A stretch of 46,745 nt of DNA from NCBI GenBank assembly GCA_964387775.1, contig CAYLZO010000010.1, positions 1 to 46,745 on the forward strand, in the 5' to 3' direction. A program made the translations under genes and the position numbers. The notes under the pieces were generated by a model. That model was given only the letters and a program-made list of their open reading frames with translations. It was not told the origin of the DNA and did not search any database. Origin of the DNA: CAYLZO01 sp964387775 (GTDB taxonomy: Bacteria > Chloroflexota > Anaerolineae > JAAYZQ01). The first letter of the stretch is position 1. Every line of letters begins with the position of its first letter. Positions 8,183 through 15,934 of the stretch are shown piece by piece.

Positions 8183-8460
8183 GCTCGCTTCCTCCTCTTG
8201 ATCGCAGTGATGATTCCACTTATTTCAGCGGCCCTGGCCTGCACCTCGATGAAGGGCTTGGCCACCTTGTGGCTGATCTCCTCAGTTTTGTCGGCCACCA
8301 GCCGGGTCTTTTCCTGGGCCAGGGGCAGGTATTGCTTCGCCAGTTGCCGCAGGCGGTGCATGCCCCTGACGGCAAAGAAAAAGGCCACGGCCAAGGGCAG
8401 GATGGCGACAAACGTCAAAAAGATCAACCACAGCAGGGAAATGTCACGCCAGACGGCCAT
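8179..8460 (-). CDS. Small membrane protein with cytoplasmic helical tail, function unknown
   Basis: 93 residues. One strongly hydrophobic N-terminal helix (residues about 8-31) is followed by a charged, probably coiled-coil segment (about 38-80) and a basic end (AIKRRKRA). It resembles small DUF948/YtxH-like envelope proteins in layout only. A promoter lies about 120 bp upstream. It is coupled by a 4-bp overlap to the 73-residue membrane protein downstream. Confidence 0.65.
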   Translation of the reverse strand: MAVWRDISLLWLIFLTFVAILPLAVAFFFAVRGMHRLRQLAKQYLPLAQEKTRLVADKTEEISHKVAKPFIEVQARAAEISGIITAIKRRKRA

Positions 8461-8580
8461 TCGTGTCTCCTAACCCGGATAAACCGGAACCAAAGGGCCG
8501 AAATGCTGCCCACAAGATCCTTGCTCAATGTGCCAGGATTTCATGGGTTAGGCCCTATTGGTCTCGTTTTGTGCCGGTCC

Positions 8581-8609
8581 AGTATACCACGTCTCACAGT
8601 GGATGCCAA
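8581..8609 (-). promoter_or_regulatory. Sigma70-type promoter for the two small membrane proteins
   Basis: On the minus strand, -35 TTGGCA (8604-8609), a 17-bp spacer and -10 TATACT (8581-8586). It lies just after the toxin gene stop and reads toward 8460. Confidence 0.65.
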
Positions 8610-8630
8610 ACACCCTCGCCGAAGTGGTGC

Positions 8631-8987
8631 TCAAAAACGAAGGCCAAAGTGGGGGTCCAACCCGCCAAAGATGCGCATCATCTCGTCGATCTCTTCCATG
8701 TCGTCGGCCGAAAGGTGCCCTAGATGCTTCTCCGGCTTGATGCGGCGCATCTTGTCCACCGTCGTCAACTGCTCGACGAGGGCGTAGGTCCGCCGGCCCT
8801 GGACCGTCACCGGCACGTGAAACTCGATGTCGGCTCGGGCGCGGGTAGAGGTTGGAATGACCCACAGCGTGGACAAGACACAGTACAGGTCTGCCTGCAC
8901 GACGATGGCCGGTCGTTGCCCTTTCTGCTCGTGCCCGGTTCGTGTTCCAAAGTTGACGAGAAAGACGTCACCACGCCGGATCTGCAT
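8631..8987 (-). CDS. MazF/PemK-family toxin (endoribonuclease)
   Basis: 118 residues with the MazF fold signature: RRGDVFLVNFG near the N-terminus, then KGQRPAIVVQ with the conserved Arg of the active site, VIPTSTRA, and VEQLTTVDKMRR near residue 75. Family members cleave mRNA at short sequences and are neutralised by the antitoxin encoded just upstream. The start overlaps the antitoxin gene by 20 bases, the usual order (antitoxin first) and coupling for type II modules. The sequence appears complete and intact. Confidence 0.9.
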   Translation of the reverse strand: MQIRRGDVFLVNFGTRTGHEQKGQRPAIVVQADLYCVLSTLWVIPTSTRARADIEFHVPVTVQGRRTYALVEQLTTVDKMRRIKPEKHLGHLSADDMEEIDEMMRIFGGLDPHFGLRF

Positions 8988-9240
8988 CGCCTGTCCCCTC
9001 CAACGCTTCTTCGGTCAGGTCCATCTTGGACTCGGCGAAATCGGCAGCCTCGGCGAGGGCAGATTCGTCCTCCAGATAGCGATCTAGGCTGGCCTGGAGT
9101 TCTTTTTTGCGCCATTCAACCATCAACAGTCTCAATGCCTCGCGGACCATCTCGCTCTTGCTGGCAAAGCTGGCCTCTTTTGTGAATTGATCCAGTTCTT
9201 CTGCAAAGCGCTCTTCCAGTTTGACAGTCAACACAGCCAT
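8968..9240 (-). CDS. Ribbon-helix-helix antitoxin
   Basis: 90 residues. The N-terminal 45 residues match the ribbon-helix-helix (CopG/MetJ/Arc) fold: a beta strand (VLTVKLEERF), helix A (AEELDQFTKEA) and helix B (SKSEMVREALRLLMVEW). The acidic C-terminal half (YLEDESALAEAADFAES) is the likely toxin-wrapping tail. It overlaps the toxin start. GGAGGG lies 9 bases before the ATG, and the palindrome at 9252-9274 sits between promoter and start, as expected for autoregulation by this fold. Confidence 0.88.
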   Translation of the reverse strand: MAVLTVKLEERFAEELDQFTKEASFASKSEMVREALRLLMVEWRKKELQASLDRYLEDESALAEAADFAESKMDLTEEALEGTGDADPAW

Positions 9241-9251
9241 GGTAATACCCT

Positions 9252-9305
9252 CCGTAATCCGGATTAACCTACGGATAGTATACTACAGTTTCTGTCGGAC
9301 GGCAA
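9252..9305 (-). promoter_or_regulatory. Toxin-antitoxin promoter with operator-like palindrome
   Basis: On the minus strand, -35 TTGCCG (9300-9305), a 17-bp spacer and -10 TATACT (9277-9282). Just downstream, TAATCCGGATTA (9255-9266) is a perfect 12-bp palindrome flanked by CCGTA/TACGG (9252-9256 and 9270-9274). Its position over the expected transcription start suits repression by the antitoxin or the toxin-antitoxin complex. Confidence 0.65.
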
Positions 9306-9322
9306 ATGACAAGGTGAGGGGG

Positions 9323-10252
9323 TCACAGCGGGGGCTCGGCCAGCTTGGCGAGCTTCGGCTCGGTCTCTTTCCAGCTCATCTTGGACAGCCCCAGTTTACG
9401 CCGCAGCCGGTTCGAGTCCATGCCCGCCTTGTGATCGCGGACGGCGCAGGTCCAGCGCAGCATCTCAAAGGACAGGCCGTCGTCCAGGCCGGCTTGCTTG
9501 GCCACGTCGGCCAGGACGTACTCCAGGTTGCGGGCCGTGCAGGGAAAGAGGGCATCCTGCGGCTCGTAGGCTTTTCGGTACTGGGCCAGCGCCCGCGCCC
9601 AGGCCGGGGGCAGGCGCAGGCGGCGCTCTTTGTACTGCATCCGGGGCTTGTCGTAGCGGATGTGGACCACCGGCCCGGCCGCGTCCGACGTGTCGATGTG
9701 CGAGAGTTTGATGTTCATGCACTCCCGCTTCTTGATGCCGGTGTGGAGCAACAGATTGACCAACAGGTGGGGACGCGGATCGGGCTCGTCGCCCACCATC
9801 ATCCCCTGGGTGACGGCCAGCACCTCCTCCACCTGGTCGTCGTAGAGGATGCGCGGCAGGGGGACCTGCACCGGCTTGTGGCTCAGCGAGGCCGCAGGGT
9901 CCTTTTCGAGCACCCCCTTCTCGGCCAGCCACGAAAAAAAGACCTTCAGCGTGGTCAGCCGCCGGGCGTACGACTTGGGGCTGCACGGCTTGCCCCGCTC
10001 GTGTTGCAGCCAGTGGAGAAAGTCCCTCAGGGTCTTGGTGCTGATCTCGCCGACGGCCCGGTTGTCCTCCAGGTAGCGCTTGAGGATGCGCAGGTCGCCC
10101 AGGAACGACTTGATGGTGTTCTCGGCGTAATCCTGCTGGGCCATGTGCTCGCGGAACTCTTCCATGGCCGCGCTGAGGGACGACCTGGCCGTCAGGCCCG
10201 GCACCCGCTTGGGTTCGTCCCCGGGAAAGAGTGGCAGTTGTTCGACAGGCAT
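9323..10252 (-). CDS. Tyrosine-recombinase-fold protein with degenerate active site
   Basis: 309 residues with the XerC/XerD layout: a SAM-like core-binding domain (about 25-115) and a catalytic-fold domain (about 135-305). Aligned by eye to XerD, the first catalytic Arg is Lys174 (TGIKKRE), the box-II His is Glu263 (SFEMLRW), only Arg266 is kept, the GH dipeptide is GL (288-289), and the nucleophilic Tyr position is Glu298. It should bind DNA but not cut it. Residues 5-9, QLPLF, resemble a beta sliding-clamp-binding motif. The start at 10252 has GGAGGGG at 10255-10261; the earlier ATG at 10315 lies inside palindrome P4. It is driven by a consensus-like promoter at 10370-10398. Confidence 0.8.
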   Translation of the reverse strand: MPVEQLPLFPGDEPKRVPGLTARSSLSAAMEEFREHMAQQDYAENTIKSFLGDLRILKRYLEDNRAVGEISTKTLRDFLHWLQHERGKPCSPKSYARRLTTLKVFFSWLAEKGVLEKDPAASLSHKPVQVPLPRILYDDQVEEVLAVTQGMMVGDEPDPRPHLLVNLLLHTGIKKRECMNIKLSHIDTSDAAGPVVHIRYDKPRMQYKERRLRLPPAWARALAQYRKAYEPQDALFPCTARNLEYVLADVAKQAGLDDGLSFEMLRWTCAVRDHKAGMDSNRLRRKLGLSKMSWKETEPKLAKLAEPPL

Positions 10253-10275
10253 CGGCTCCCCTCCAATCTTTCTTA

Positions 10276-10338
10276 GGCAGTGGTTGTTAGGCAATAGTGG
10301 GGGGCGTTCCCCCACTATTGCTTGGCGTTTTACATCAC
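10276..10338. repeat. Nested palindrome P4 in the leader of the recombinase-like gene
   Basis: The inner inverted repeat GCAATAGTGGGGG / CCCCCACTATTGC (10291-10303 and 10309-10321) has a centre like that of P2. The diverged outer arms (GGCAGTGG on the left, CATCACC on the right) resemble those of P1-P3. It lies between the promoter at 10370-10398 and the ribosome-binding site at 10255. Confidence 0.7.
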
Positions 10339-10369
10339 CCCTTCGTATAGTGCGCTAAAAGCTGGAGTT

Positions 10370-10398
10370 ATTGTAAGCCTGTTTGCCGCTTTTGTCAA
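10370..10398 (-). promoter_or_regulatory. Sigma70-type promoter for the recombinase-like gene
   Basis: On the minus strand, a perfect -35 TTGACA (10393-10398), a 17-bp spacer and -10 TACAAT (10370-10375). The leader of about 110 nt contains palindrome P4. Confidence 0.8.
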
Positions 10399-10402
10399 CC
10401 TC

Positions 10403-11956
10403 CTAGCCGCCCAGCAGCCCGCCCTCCAGGGCGACCTTGCCGCTCTGGCCGTTGACCAGCGCCAACCGGACGCCGTCATCCCCCGCCAGGCGCCCCAGCC
10501 AGACCGGGAGCAGGATCAACTGGTACGTCGTCCCCAGCACCTGGTAGGCAGCCTGCTGTCCGCCGGTTTGTGCCCGCTGCCGACTGCCCACGTTGAGCAT
10601 CTGCTCCTGGCTCCGCACGCGGCCCACCATCAGGTTGCGGGCCCGCTCGGACACGAGCTCGACGTCCTGGTCGTAGATGCGGGCCGGCCAGTCGGCCAGC
10701 AGGCGAGGCTCGTAGGGCACCAGCGCCTGCCAGGCAAAGGGCAGGAGGTCGCGCTGGAGGTCGGGCGGCGGCGCGGCGGTGGCGGGCAGGGGCAGATTTT
10801 CGACGGTGGTCAGGCCCAGCGTCTCCTTGCTCGCCGTGGCAAATCCCCGCGAAAAGCGATAAACCTCGACCATGCCGTCGAACACCCAGAAGGGCAGGTA
10901 GACGCCCTCCATGCCCTCGATTTGCTGCCGGCGGCCCGTCAGCCAGGAGACGAGGCGGTTTGCCAGGGCGTTTTGCGTCTCACGAATCACCTCGGCGGCC
11001 TGCGCCTCGTCGAGGTGGAAGGGGAGGAGGCCGTCAGGCTGCTCCAGCTTGCGCCGGCTGTCCTCGACGAGGACGTTGGTCGAGCCGCAGAAGGCACAGT
11101 GCTGGGCCAGGTGCCGGGTCATGGTCAGGTCGGCGCCACAGGTGCGGCAGTGCAGCACGCGCTGCGCCTCGGCCCAGGTGTGGCCCTCGTGGCGCCGCTT
11201 GAGGCGTAGGTTGGAGACCGCCCGGGCCGGGCCGTCCACCACGTCCGCCTCGTGCAGGGCGACCTGGTGGCCGCAGTGGGCGCAGTGGACTTGCCGCGCG
11301 CCCGGCTCGTAGCGCAAGCCGGCGCCGCATTGAGGGCACTGGGTCACGACGACCTGTTCCGCCTGCGGCTCGCCGTCGAGGGGCACCCGGCCCTGGGCCA
11401 GGGCCAGGGCGTCGCGGGCCAGAGGGTGGCCGACGTCGCGGCGGGTGGCCTTTTCCAGGTAGTCGCGGCGCCGGTCAGGGTCGTCCGTCGTGGCCGTGAG
11501 CCAGACCCAGGCGTCGACGAAATCAGGCGAGGTGAAGGCCAAGGCCTCCAGGTCGCGGGCGGCGGTCTCGCGCTTACCCCGGCGCAGCCAGAGGTAGGCG
11601 CCGGCCAGGGTCAGGACCTCGGCGCGGCTGGGGTGGTATTCGCGCGTGTACTGGACGTGGGGGCCGGGCACCGCGCGCGGATCCTCGCCCAGGGCCCGCT
11701 GGTAGGCGTGGAACCAGCGCACGGCGTCGTCCTGCGATTCCAGTGTGAACGTCTGATCCGGCCGGTGGGTGCCGTTCCAGTGGGCCAGCAGCTCGTCGAG
11801 GTAGGGCTGGTAGGCCTGGCGCCGCGCCCAGCGGATGTACTCGCCGCTGGGGCCACCGCCCGGCGGCGTAAAGCCACAGGCCGGGCAGCGGGCGGCGTCG
11901 GCCCAGGGATCGAACCGGCTCTCGTGTCCGCACTGCGGGCAGGTAAAGGGTTGCAT
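10403..11956 (-). CDS. Multi-zinc-ribbon protein, function unknown
   Basis: 517 residues with at least three zinc-ribbon pairs: CPQCGHE...CPACGF at the N-terminus (about 5-29), CPQCGAG...CAHCGHQ (about 205-230) and CRTCGAD...CAFCGST (about 265-295). Each is a CX2C...CX2C arrangement. Between the first and second lies a helical, TPR-like region; the C-terminal 200 residues form a mixed domain I do not recognise, with a hydrophobic YLPFWVFDG stretch. I chose the ATG at 11956, which opens the first ribbon (MQPFTCPQC). The ATG at 11974 lies inside the palindromic repeat at 11970-12104. Large zinc-ribbon proteins of this kind often serve in nucleic-acid or protein binding; no more can be said. Confidence 0.7.
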   Translation of the reverse strand: MQPFTCPQCGHESRFDPWADAARCPACGFTPPGGGPSGEYIRWARRQAYQPYLDELLAHWNGTHRPDQTFTLESQDDAVRWFHAYQRALGEDPRAVPGPHVQYTREYHPSRAEVLTLAGAYLWLRRGKRETAARDLEALAFTSPDFVDAWVWLTATTDDPDRRRDYLEKATRRDVGHPLARDALALAQGRVPLDGEPQAEQVVVTQCPQCGAGLRYEPGARQVHCAHCGHQVALHEADVVDGPARAVSNLRLKRRHEGHTWAEAQRVLHCRTCGADLTMTRHLAQHCAFCGSTNVLVEDSRRKLEQPDGLLPFHLDEAQAAEVIRETQNALANRLVSWLTGRRQQIEGMEGVYLPFWVFDGMVEVYRFSRGFATASKETLGLTTVENLPLPATAAPPPDLQRDLLPFAWQALVPYEPRLLADWPARIYDQDVELVSERARNLMVGRVRSQEQMLNVGSRQRAQTGGQQAAYQVLGTTYQLILLPVWLGRLAGDDGVRLALVNGQSGKVALEGGLLGG

Positions 11957-11969
11957 GGCGAAAACCTGC

Positions 11970-12104
11970 GTCATTGCGAGGCCCGTCGTTTGGGCCGCCT
12001 GTCCCGAGCGATGCTGAGGGGAAGCAATCCCCGCCTACGCCCAAGAAAGCGGCTTTCTCGGCGAAACTGGGGATTGCTTCGAGCGCTGCGCGCTCTCGCA
12101 ATGA
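11970..12104. repeat. Palindromic dispersed-type repeat (CATTGCGAG ... CTCGCAATG ends)
   Basis: Terminal arms GTCATTGCGAG and CTCGCAATGAC and internal arms GAAGCAATCCCC / GGGGATTGCTTC form a long imperfect hairpin. It fills nearly the whole gap between the GH57 gene and the zinc-ribbon gene. Sequences with these ends are familiar as non-coding dispersed repeats in many bacterial genomes (recollection, not checked). Confidence 0.75.
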
Positions 12105-12123
12105 CAAAGCCCAAAGGCGATGA

Positions 12124-15100
12124 TTACTCGGGCCGGACCAGCGGCAACTGGGCCAAGTCGTCGGGGCCGAGGGCGTCCATGTCGGTCTCTTGCGACGGCG
12201 GATAGTCGCTCAGCGCCTCCTCCTGTGTGGGTGAAAAGTTGGCCGGGTAGGCGACGTCGATGATGCGTGTGTGATTTGCGTCATCGGGCGCGCCGCCCAG
12301 GCGCCACTGCTGCGCCGAGGGCTCCACGTCGCGGATGCGCCACACGCCGCTGGCCGGGAAGCCCTCTTGGCTCATGACCGCGCCCAGGTAGCCCCAGGCC
12401 GCCGGGTCAACCGTGTCCACGCCCAAACTCTCGGCCAGGACGGCCTTGGGCACGCGGATGGTGATTTTCTGCTGGCCGGGGTCGCTGACGATGTTGAGCG
12501 TGTCGGCGGTGCCGATCTGCTGCGGCTCGGCCTCGTCGCCGGGCGGGCCGTAGAGGCCGGGCGTCCAGCCCTCGGCCCAGAGGGCGAATTCCCAGCCGCT
12601 GCCGTCAGGAAGCGCCGCGTTGCGGCCGGGCAGCAGCTTCCGGGCGCCCCCCTCGGCGGCGTCGATGTAGACGTCCAGGGTGTGGATGCCCATGCCGTTG
12701 GGCGCGCCCCAGTCGTTGTTGAGCGGCCCGGCAAAGGTGAAGCGGAAGATGAGGTTGTTGTCGTCCTCGGCCACGGCAAACTCGACGAGGTCGTAGGCGC
12801 CGTCGGCAAAGACGGCGTCCTGGGGATAGGTGTAGGTGCCGGGGCCGTGGTCGTCGCCCTCGGGGTCGGCGACGGTCAGGATGGGGGTAGTCAGCCCCAG
12901 GTCGGGCACGACGAGGGCACCGGGGCCGCCGCCGGGCACGACCTGGACGTCGCGCTGCTCGCCCTCGCTGACGACGGCGCGCAGCTTGAAGGTGTCGCCG
13001 GCGTCGGGCTTGCCAAAGCCTGTACTGAGCGAAGTCGAAGTATCGGCGTAGGGCACGGCCACCTCCAGCGTGCTGCCCGCCACGCCCACCGGCAGGCCAG
13101 TCGCTGCCTCAACGTATTCACCCGCGTCGTCCACGAAATAGAGCACTGCCTCCACTTGCTCCTTGCCACTTGTCACTTGTAACTTGACCTCGACCAGGGC
13201 GTTGGCGCTAAAGCCGAGCAGCGTCGCGCTTTGCCCGATAGATATCTCCTCTCCGCCGATGCGGCTGAAGGGGCTCTCGGGGCCGCCGCCGGGGCGGGTC
13301 AGGTAAAAGCCGACGCGCGCCTCGTCGCCCACGTCGAACCAGGGGCGGCGGGCGTCGAGGCGCAGGTAGAGGGTCTCCTGGTCAAAGCCGTACCAGAGCT
13401 GGCTGACGACCTGGTCCGGGGTGGCCTGCTTCGCTTCGCCTTCGGCGTGCACGCCCCCCTCCTCCAGGTAGTAGCCGGCGCCCGTCCACTCTTCCTCGCC
13501 GCCGGTGCCGTCGATCTCGGGCGAGATGAGGGCCGAGGCGCCCGCCTGCGGGGCTTGGGCCTGCTGGGGGATGACGGGCACCTTGAGGAAGGTGGGCACC
13601 GGCTCGTCGATGACGTCGTAGACGCGCATCAGCGTCTGCCGGAACTGGCGGTCGAAACTGGCGTCGTCGCCGCTGTTCTGGTCGGCGCCGTACCACCAGA
13701 ACCAGTCGCTGCCCTCGGCGGTATAGATGGCGTCCATCGCCGCCGCCAGGGTCTCGTCGTCCAGAGCCAGCTTTTTGCGCTCGACGGTGGCCCGCACGCG
13801 CCCCAAGTAGTCCCAGGCGCGGTTCTCCTCCTCTTCGCCGATCCAGGTCAGGTAGTCGGGGCTCACCCAACTGCCGGGCCACAGATCCTCCAGGGCTGGT
13901 TGCTCGGCAAACCGGGCGACGTAGGCCCCCGGCGTGATGGTCTGGATGGTGCCCTTGGCCTGCTCCTCCTCCAGCAGGCGGTACATGTTGTGCAGGAATT
14001 CCTTGCCGTCGTTGGGATAGTGTTCCCAGGCATTTTCGCCGTCGAGGATGACGCTCACCAGGTTCGGCCCTTCGACTCCGCTCAGGGTAGACCCTTCTGC
14101 TCCCTCTTTGGCCAGTTGCTCGCGGATGGCCAGGATACGGTTGACGAAATCCTGGGCAGCCGCCTCGCCCGGCGTGCCGCTGTAGGTAAAGCCCACCTTG
14201 TCGCTGATGACCTTGTCGCGAAAGACGATGTACATCGAGTCGTCGCGGCTGCTGACGACGTAGGGCCGGTAGAGGGCATTGGCGTCCTGCACGACCTCGT
14301 CCGAGTCTCGGGAGAAGGCCGTCCCCTGCCGGGCCAGGCTGCGGGCCAGGACCTCCTCGTCACTGGCCATCCAGGTGATGCCGGCCCGGGCGACCATGCC
14401 CACGATCTCCTGGGCGACGGCGCCCTCGGCGGGCCACATGCCCACCGGCGGTTGGCCAAAGGTGTCCTCGTAGAATTCCACGCCCAGGCGGATCTGCTCC
14501 ACGGCGTCAAAGCCGTAGGTGTAGCGGGGCGGCAGCTCGATGTCGGGCGCCGCCACGGCGGCCAGGTCGCTGTCGAGCAGCAGGGGCAGGATGGGGTGGA
14601 AGAAGGGCGTCATGGTCACTTCGATGCGGCCCTCGTCCTGGAGGCGCTTGTGCAGGGGGATGACCTCGGCGATCAGCCGGGCGTGCTCGGCCAGGATGAC
14701 CTCCTTGTCGGCCTCGGCGTAGTTCCGCTCCCGGGCGACGAGACTCGCCAGCGGCTCCTGGGCCAGCCAGGCGGGGTCGGTCCAGCCCAGATTAAAGAGG
14801 ACCTGGAGATCCAGCCAGGTCTGGGCGTCCCAGCTCTCCCAGTTGGCCCGGTCGTCGGCGATCTCCTGGTAGCGGGGGAAGCGGGCGATGATCTTGGGGT
14901 TGATGTCGAAAAAGCGGGCCTGGATGAAGGCCTTTTCCTCGTCGCTCAGCTCGTCGGCCGGGACCTCGGTGTGGACCTGGTAGAGGTCCTGGGCGCCGCT
15001 TTCGAGGTCGATCAACTGGCGGAGCAGCGAGGGCGTCAGGTTAAAGGTGGCCTGGACGCCGGGATATTCCTCCAGGATGGCGGCCATATCCACGTAGTCC

Positions 15101-15366
15101 TTGGCCGCGTGGAGGCGCACCCAGGGCTTCTGGTAGAGGCCGGTCTCGGGGTCTTTGAAGTAGAGGGGCTGGTGCTGGTGCCAGATGATGGCCAGGTAGA
15201 GGGGCTTGCCCTCGGCTTCGGGCGGGGCGGTGGATTCGGCGGTGGGTTCAGGGGTTGGCTGGGCCGTCGGCGGTGGGGGCGTGGGCGTGGGCTCGGGTGT
15301 GCCGCAGGCGGCCAGCAATAGGGCCAGTATCACCAAAACGTTCAACAGACCAAGTATGCGCTTCAT
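12124..15366 (-). CDS. GH57 glycoside hydrolase lipoprotein with glucodextranase-like C-terminal domain
   Basis: 1080 residues. A signal peptide ends in LLLAA before Cys21 (lipobox), followed by a Pro/Thr tether (22-50). The GH57 catalytic region begins at IIWHQHQP (about 60-67), with later MTPFFHPILPLL, GMWPAEGAV and GITWMASDEEV segments matching the conserved GH57 regions. The C-terminal third (TILTVADPEGDDHGPG onward) resembles the glucodextranase C-terminal module, and a beta-sandwich lies before it. Likely an exported, membrane-anchored alpha-glucan-active enzyme. Two stretches, near STLSGVEGPN and DTSTSLSTGF, are encoded by dispersed repeat sequence and look inserted. A strong AGGAGGAG precedes the ATG. 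The nearby uptake cluster fits starch or glycogen use. Confidence 0.87.
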   Translation of the reverse strand: MKRILGLLNVLVILALLLAACGTPEPTPTPPPPTAQPTPEPTAESTAPPEAEGKPLYLAIIWHQHQPLYFKDPETGLYQKPWVRLHAAKDYVDMAAILEEYPGVQATFNLTPSLLRQLIDLESGAQDLYQVHTEVPADELSDEEKAFIQARFFDINPKIIARFPRYQEIADDRANWESWDAQTWLDLQVLFNLGWTDPAWLAQEPLASLVARERNYAEADKEVILAEHARLIAEVIPLHKRLQDEGRIEVTMTPFFHPILPLLLDSDLAAVAAPDIELPPRYTYGFDAVEQIRLGVEFYEDTFGQPPVGMWPAEGAVAQEIVGMVARAGITWMASDEEVLARSLARQGTAFSRDSDEVVQDANALYRPYVVSSRDDSMYIVFRDKVISDKVGFTYSGTPGEAAAQDFVNRILAIREQLAKEGAEGSTLSGVEGPNLVSVILDGENAWEHYPNDGKEFLHNMYRLLEEEQAKGTIQTITPGAYVARFAEQPALEDLWPGSWVSPDYLTWIGEEEENRAWDYLGRVRATVERKKLALDDETLAAAMDAIYTAEGSDWFWWYGADQNSGDDASFDRQFRQTLMRVYDVIDEPVPTFLKVPVIPQQAQAPQAGASALISPEIDGTGGEEEWTGAGYYLEEGGVHAEGEAKQATPDQVVSQLWYGFDQETLYLRLDARRPWFDVGDEARVGFYLTRPGGGPESPFSRIGGEEISIGQSATLLGFSANALVEVKLQVTSGKEQVEAVLYFVDDAGEYVEAATGLPVGVAGSTLEVAVPYADTSTSLSTGFGKPDAGDTFKLRAVVSEGEQRDVQVVPGGGPGALVVPDLGLTTPILTVADPEGDDHGPGTYTYPQDAVFADGAYDLVEFAVAEDDNNLIFRFTFAGPLNNDWGAPNGMGIHTLDVYIDAAEGGARKLLPGRNAALPDGSGWEFALWAEGWTPGLYGPPGDEAEPQQIGTADTLNIVSDPGQQKITIRVPKAVLAESLGVDTVDPAAWGYLGAVMSQEGFPASGVWRIRDVEPSAQQWRLGGAPDDANHTRIIDVAYPANFSPTQEEALSDYPPSQETDMDALGPDDLAQLPLVRPE

Positions 15367-15434
15367 TCTGCTCCTCCTGGTATTGTGAGTTTCGTGGCCG
15401 TGTAGACTCGACGAATCTTGGAACTCGACCGACC

Positions 15435-15926
15435 TTAACGATCATACGGTCCCAGGAAACGCTCACCATCGAAGTGAATGAGATGTGTACTTGCCTCCTG
15501 GACCCACACTTCCGTTTCCCAGGAGATCTCGCCGATGTACCTCGCCATATCACTGCGCGTCAAAAAAGCCGTAACGTACACGATCCCGGGTCGTGCATCG
15601 TGGAAGAGCACCGCCAATTCTTCCCGCCGCTTGGGGTTGACAGGACCGTGGCTCGTAACTGCCTCGATGAGAACCAGCCAGTCCTTTTCGACGTGATGAA
15701 TTACGATGTCGGGCATCTTTCCATGGACGTCTACCGTGACACCGAGGGCGCGCAGTGCCTCCTCGTCAAAGTATCTCCACTTGTCACCTGTGTCCCCCAC
15801 ATAGATCACGTGGCCGCCCGGCACGAACCTCGGCGCAAACTCGTCGAGGATGGCTTTTACCAATCGGCTATGGTCGCCGGGCGTCAAGTAGAACTCTTCG
15901 CCCTCTGCAAGCGTCACGGGAACCAT
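15435..15926 (-). CDS. BsuBI/PstI-family restriction endonuclease, C-terminal remnant
   Basis: 163 residues matching the C-terminal catalytic half of BsuBI/PstI-type type II endonucleases: VPVTLAEGEEFYLTPGDHS at the start, VIYVGDTGDKWRYFDEEAL in the middle, and later MPDIVIHH and LIEAVTSHGPV, which look like the PD-(D/E)XK-type core. Complete enzymes are about twice this length and carry an N-terminal helix-turn-helix part that is missing here. The frame stays open upstream of the ATG as far as the truncated methylase, consistent with a deletion junction. Alone it is probably not functional, although the catalytic segment appears intact. Confidence 0.8.
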   Translation of the reverse strand: MVPVTLAEGEEFYLTPGDHSRLVKAILDEFAPRFVPGGHVIYVGDTGDKWRYFDEEALRALGVTVDVHGKMPDIVIHHVEKDWLVLIEAVTSHGPVNPKRREELAVLFHDARPGIVYVTAFLTRSDMARYIGEISWETEVWVQEASTHLIHFDGERFLGPYDR

Positions 15927-15934
15927 CTTTATAT

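Noticed and set aside
13231..15321. 696-codon open frame on the plus strand opposite GH57
   Set aside because: Shadow of a clear GH57 lipoprotein with signal peptide and ribosome-binding site.
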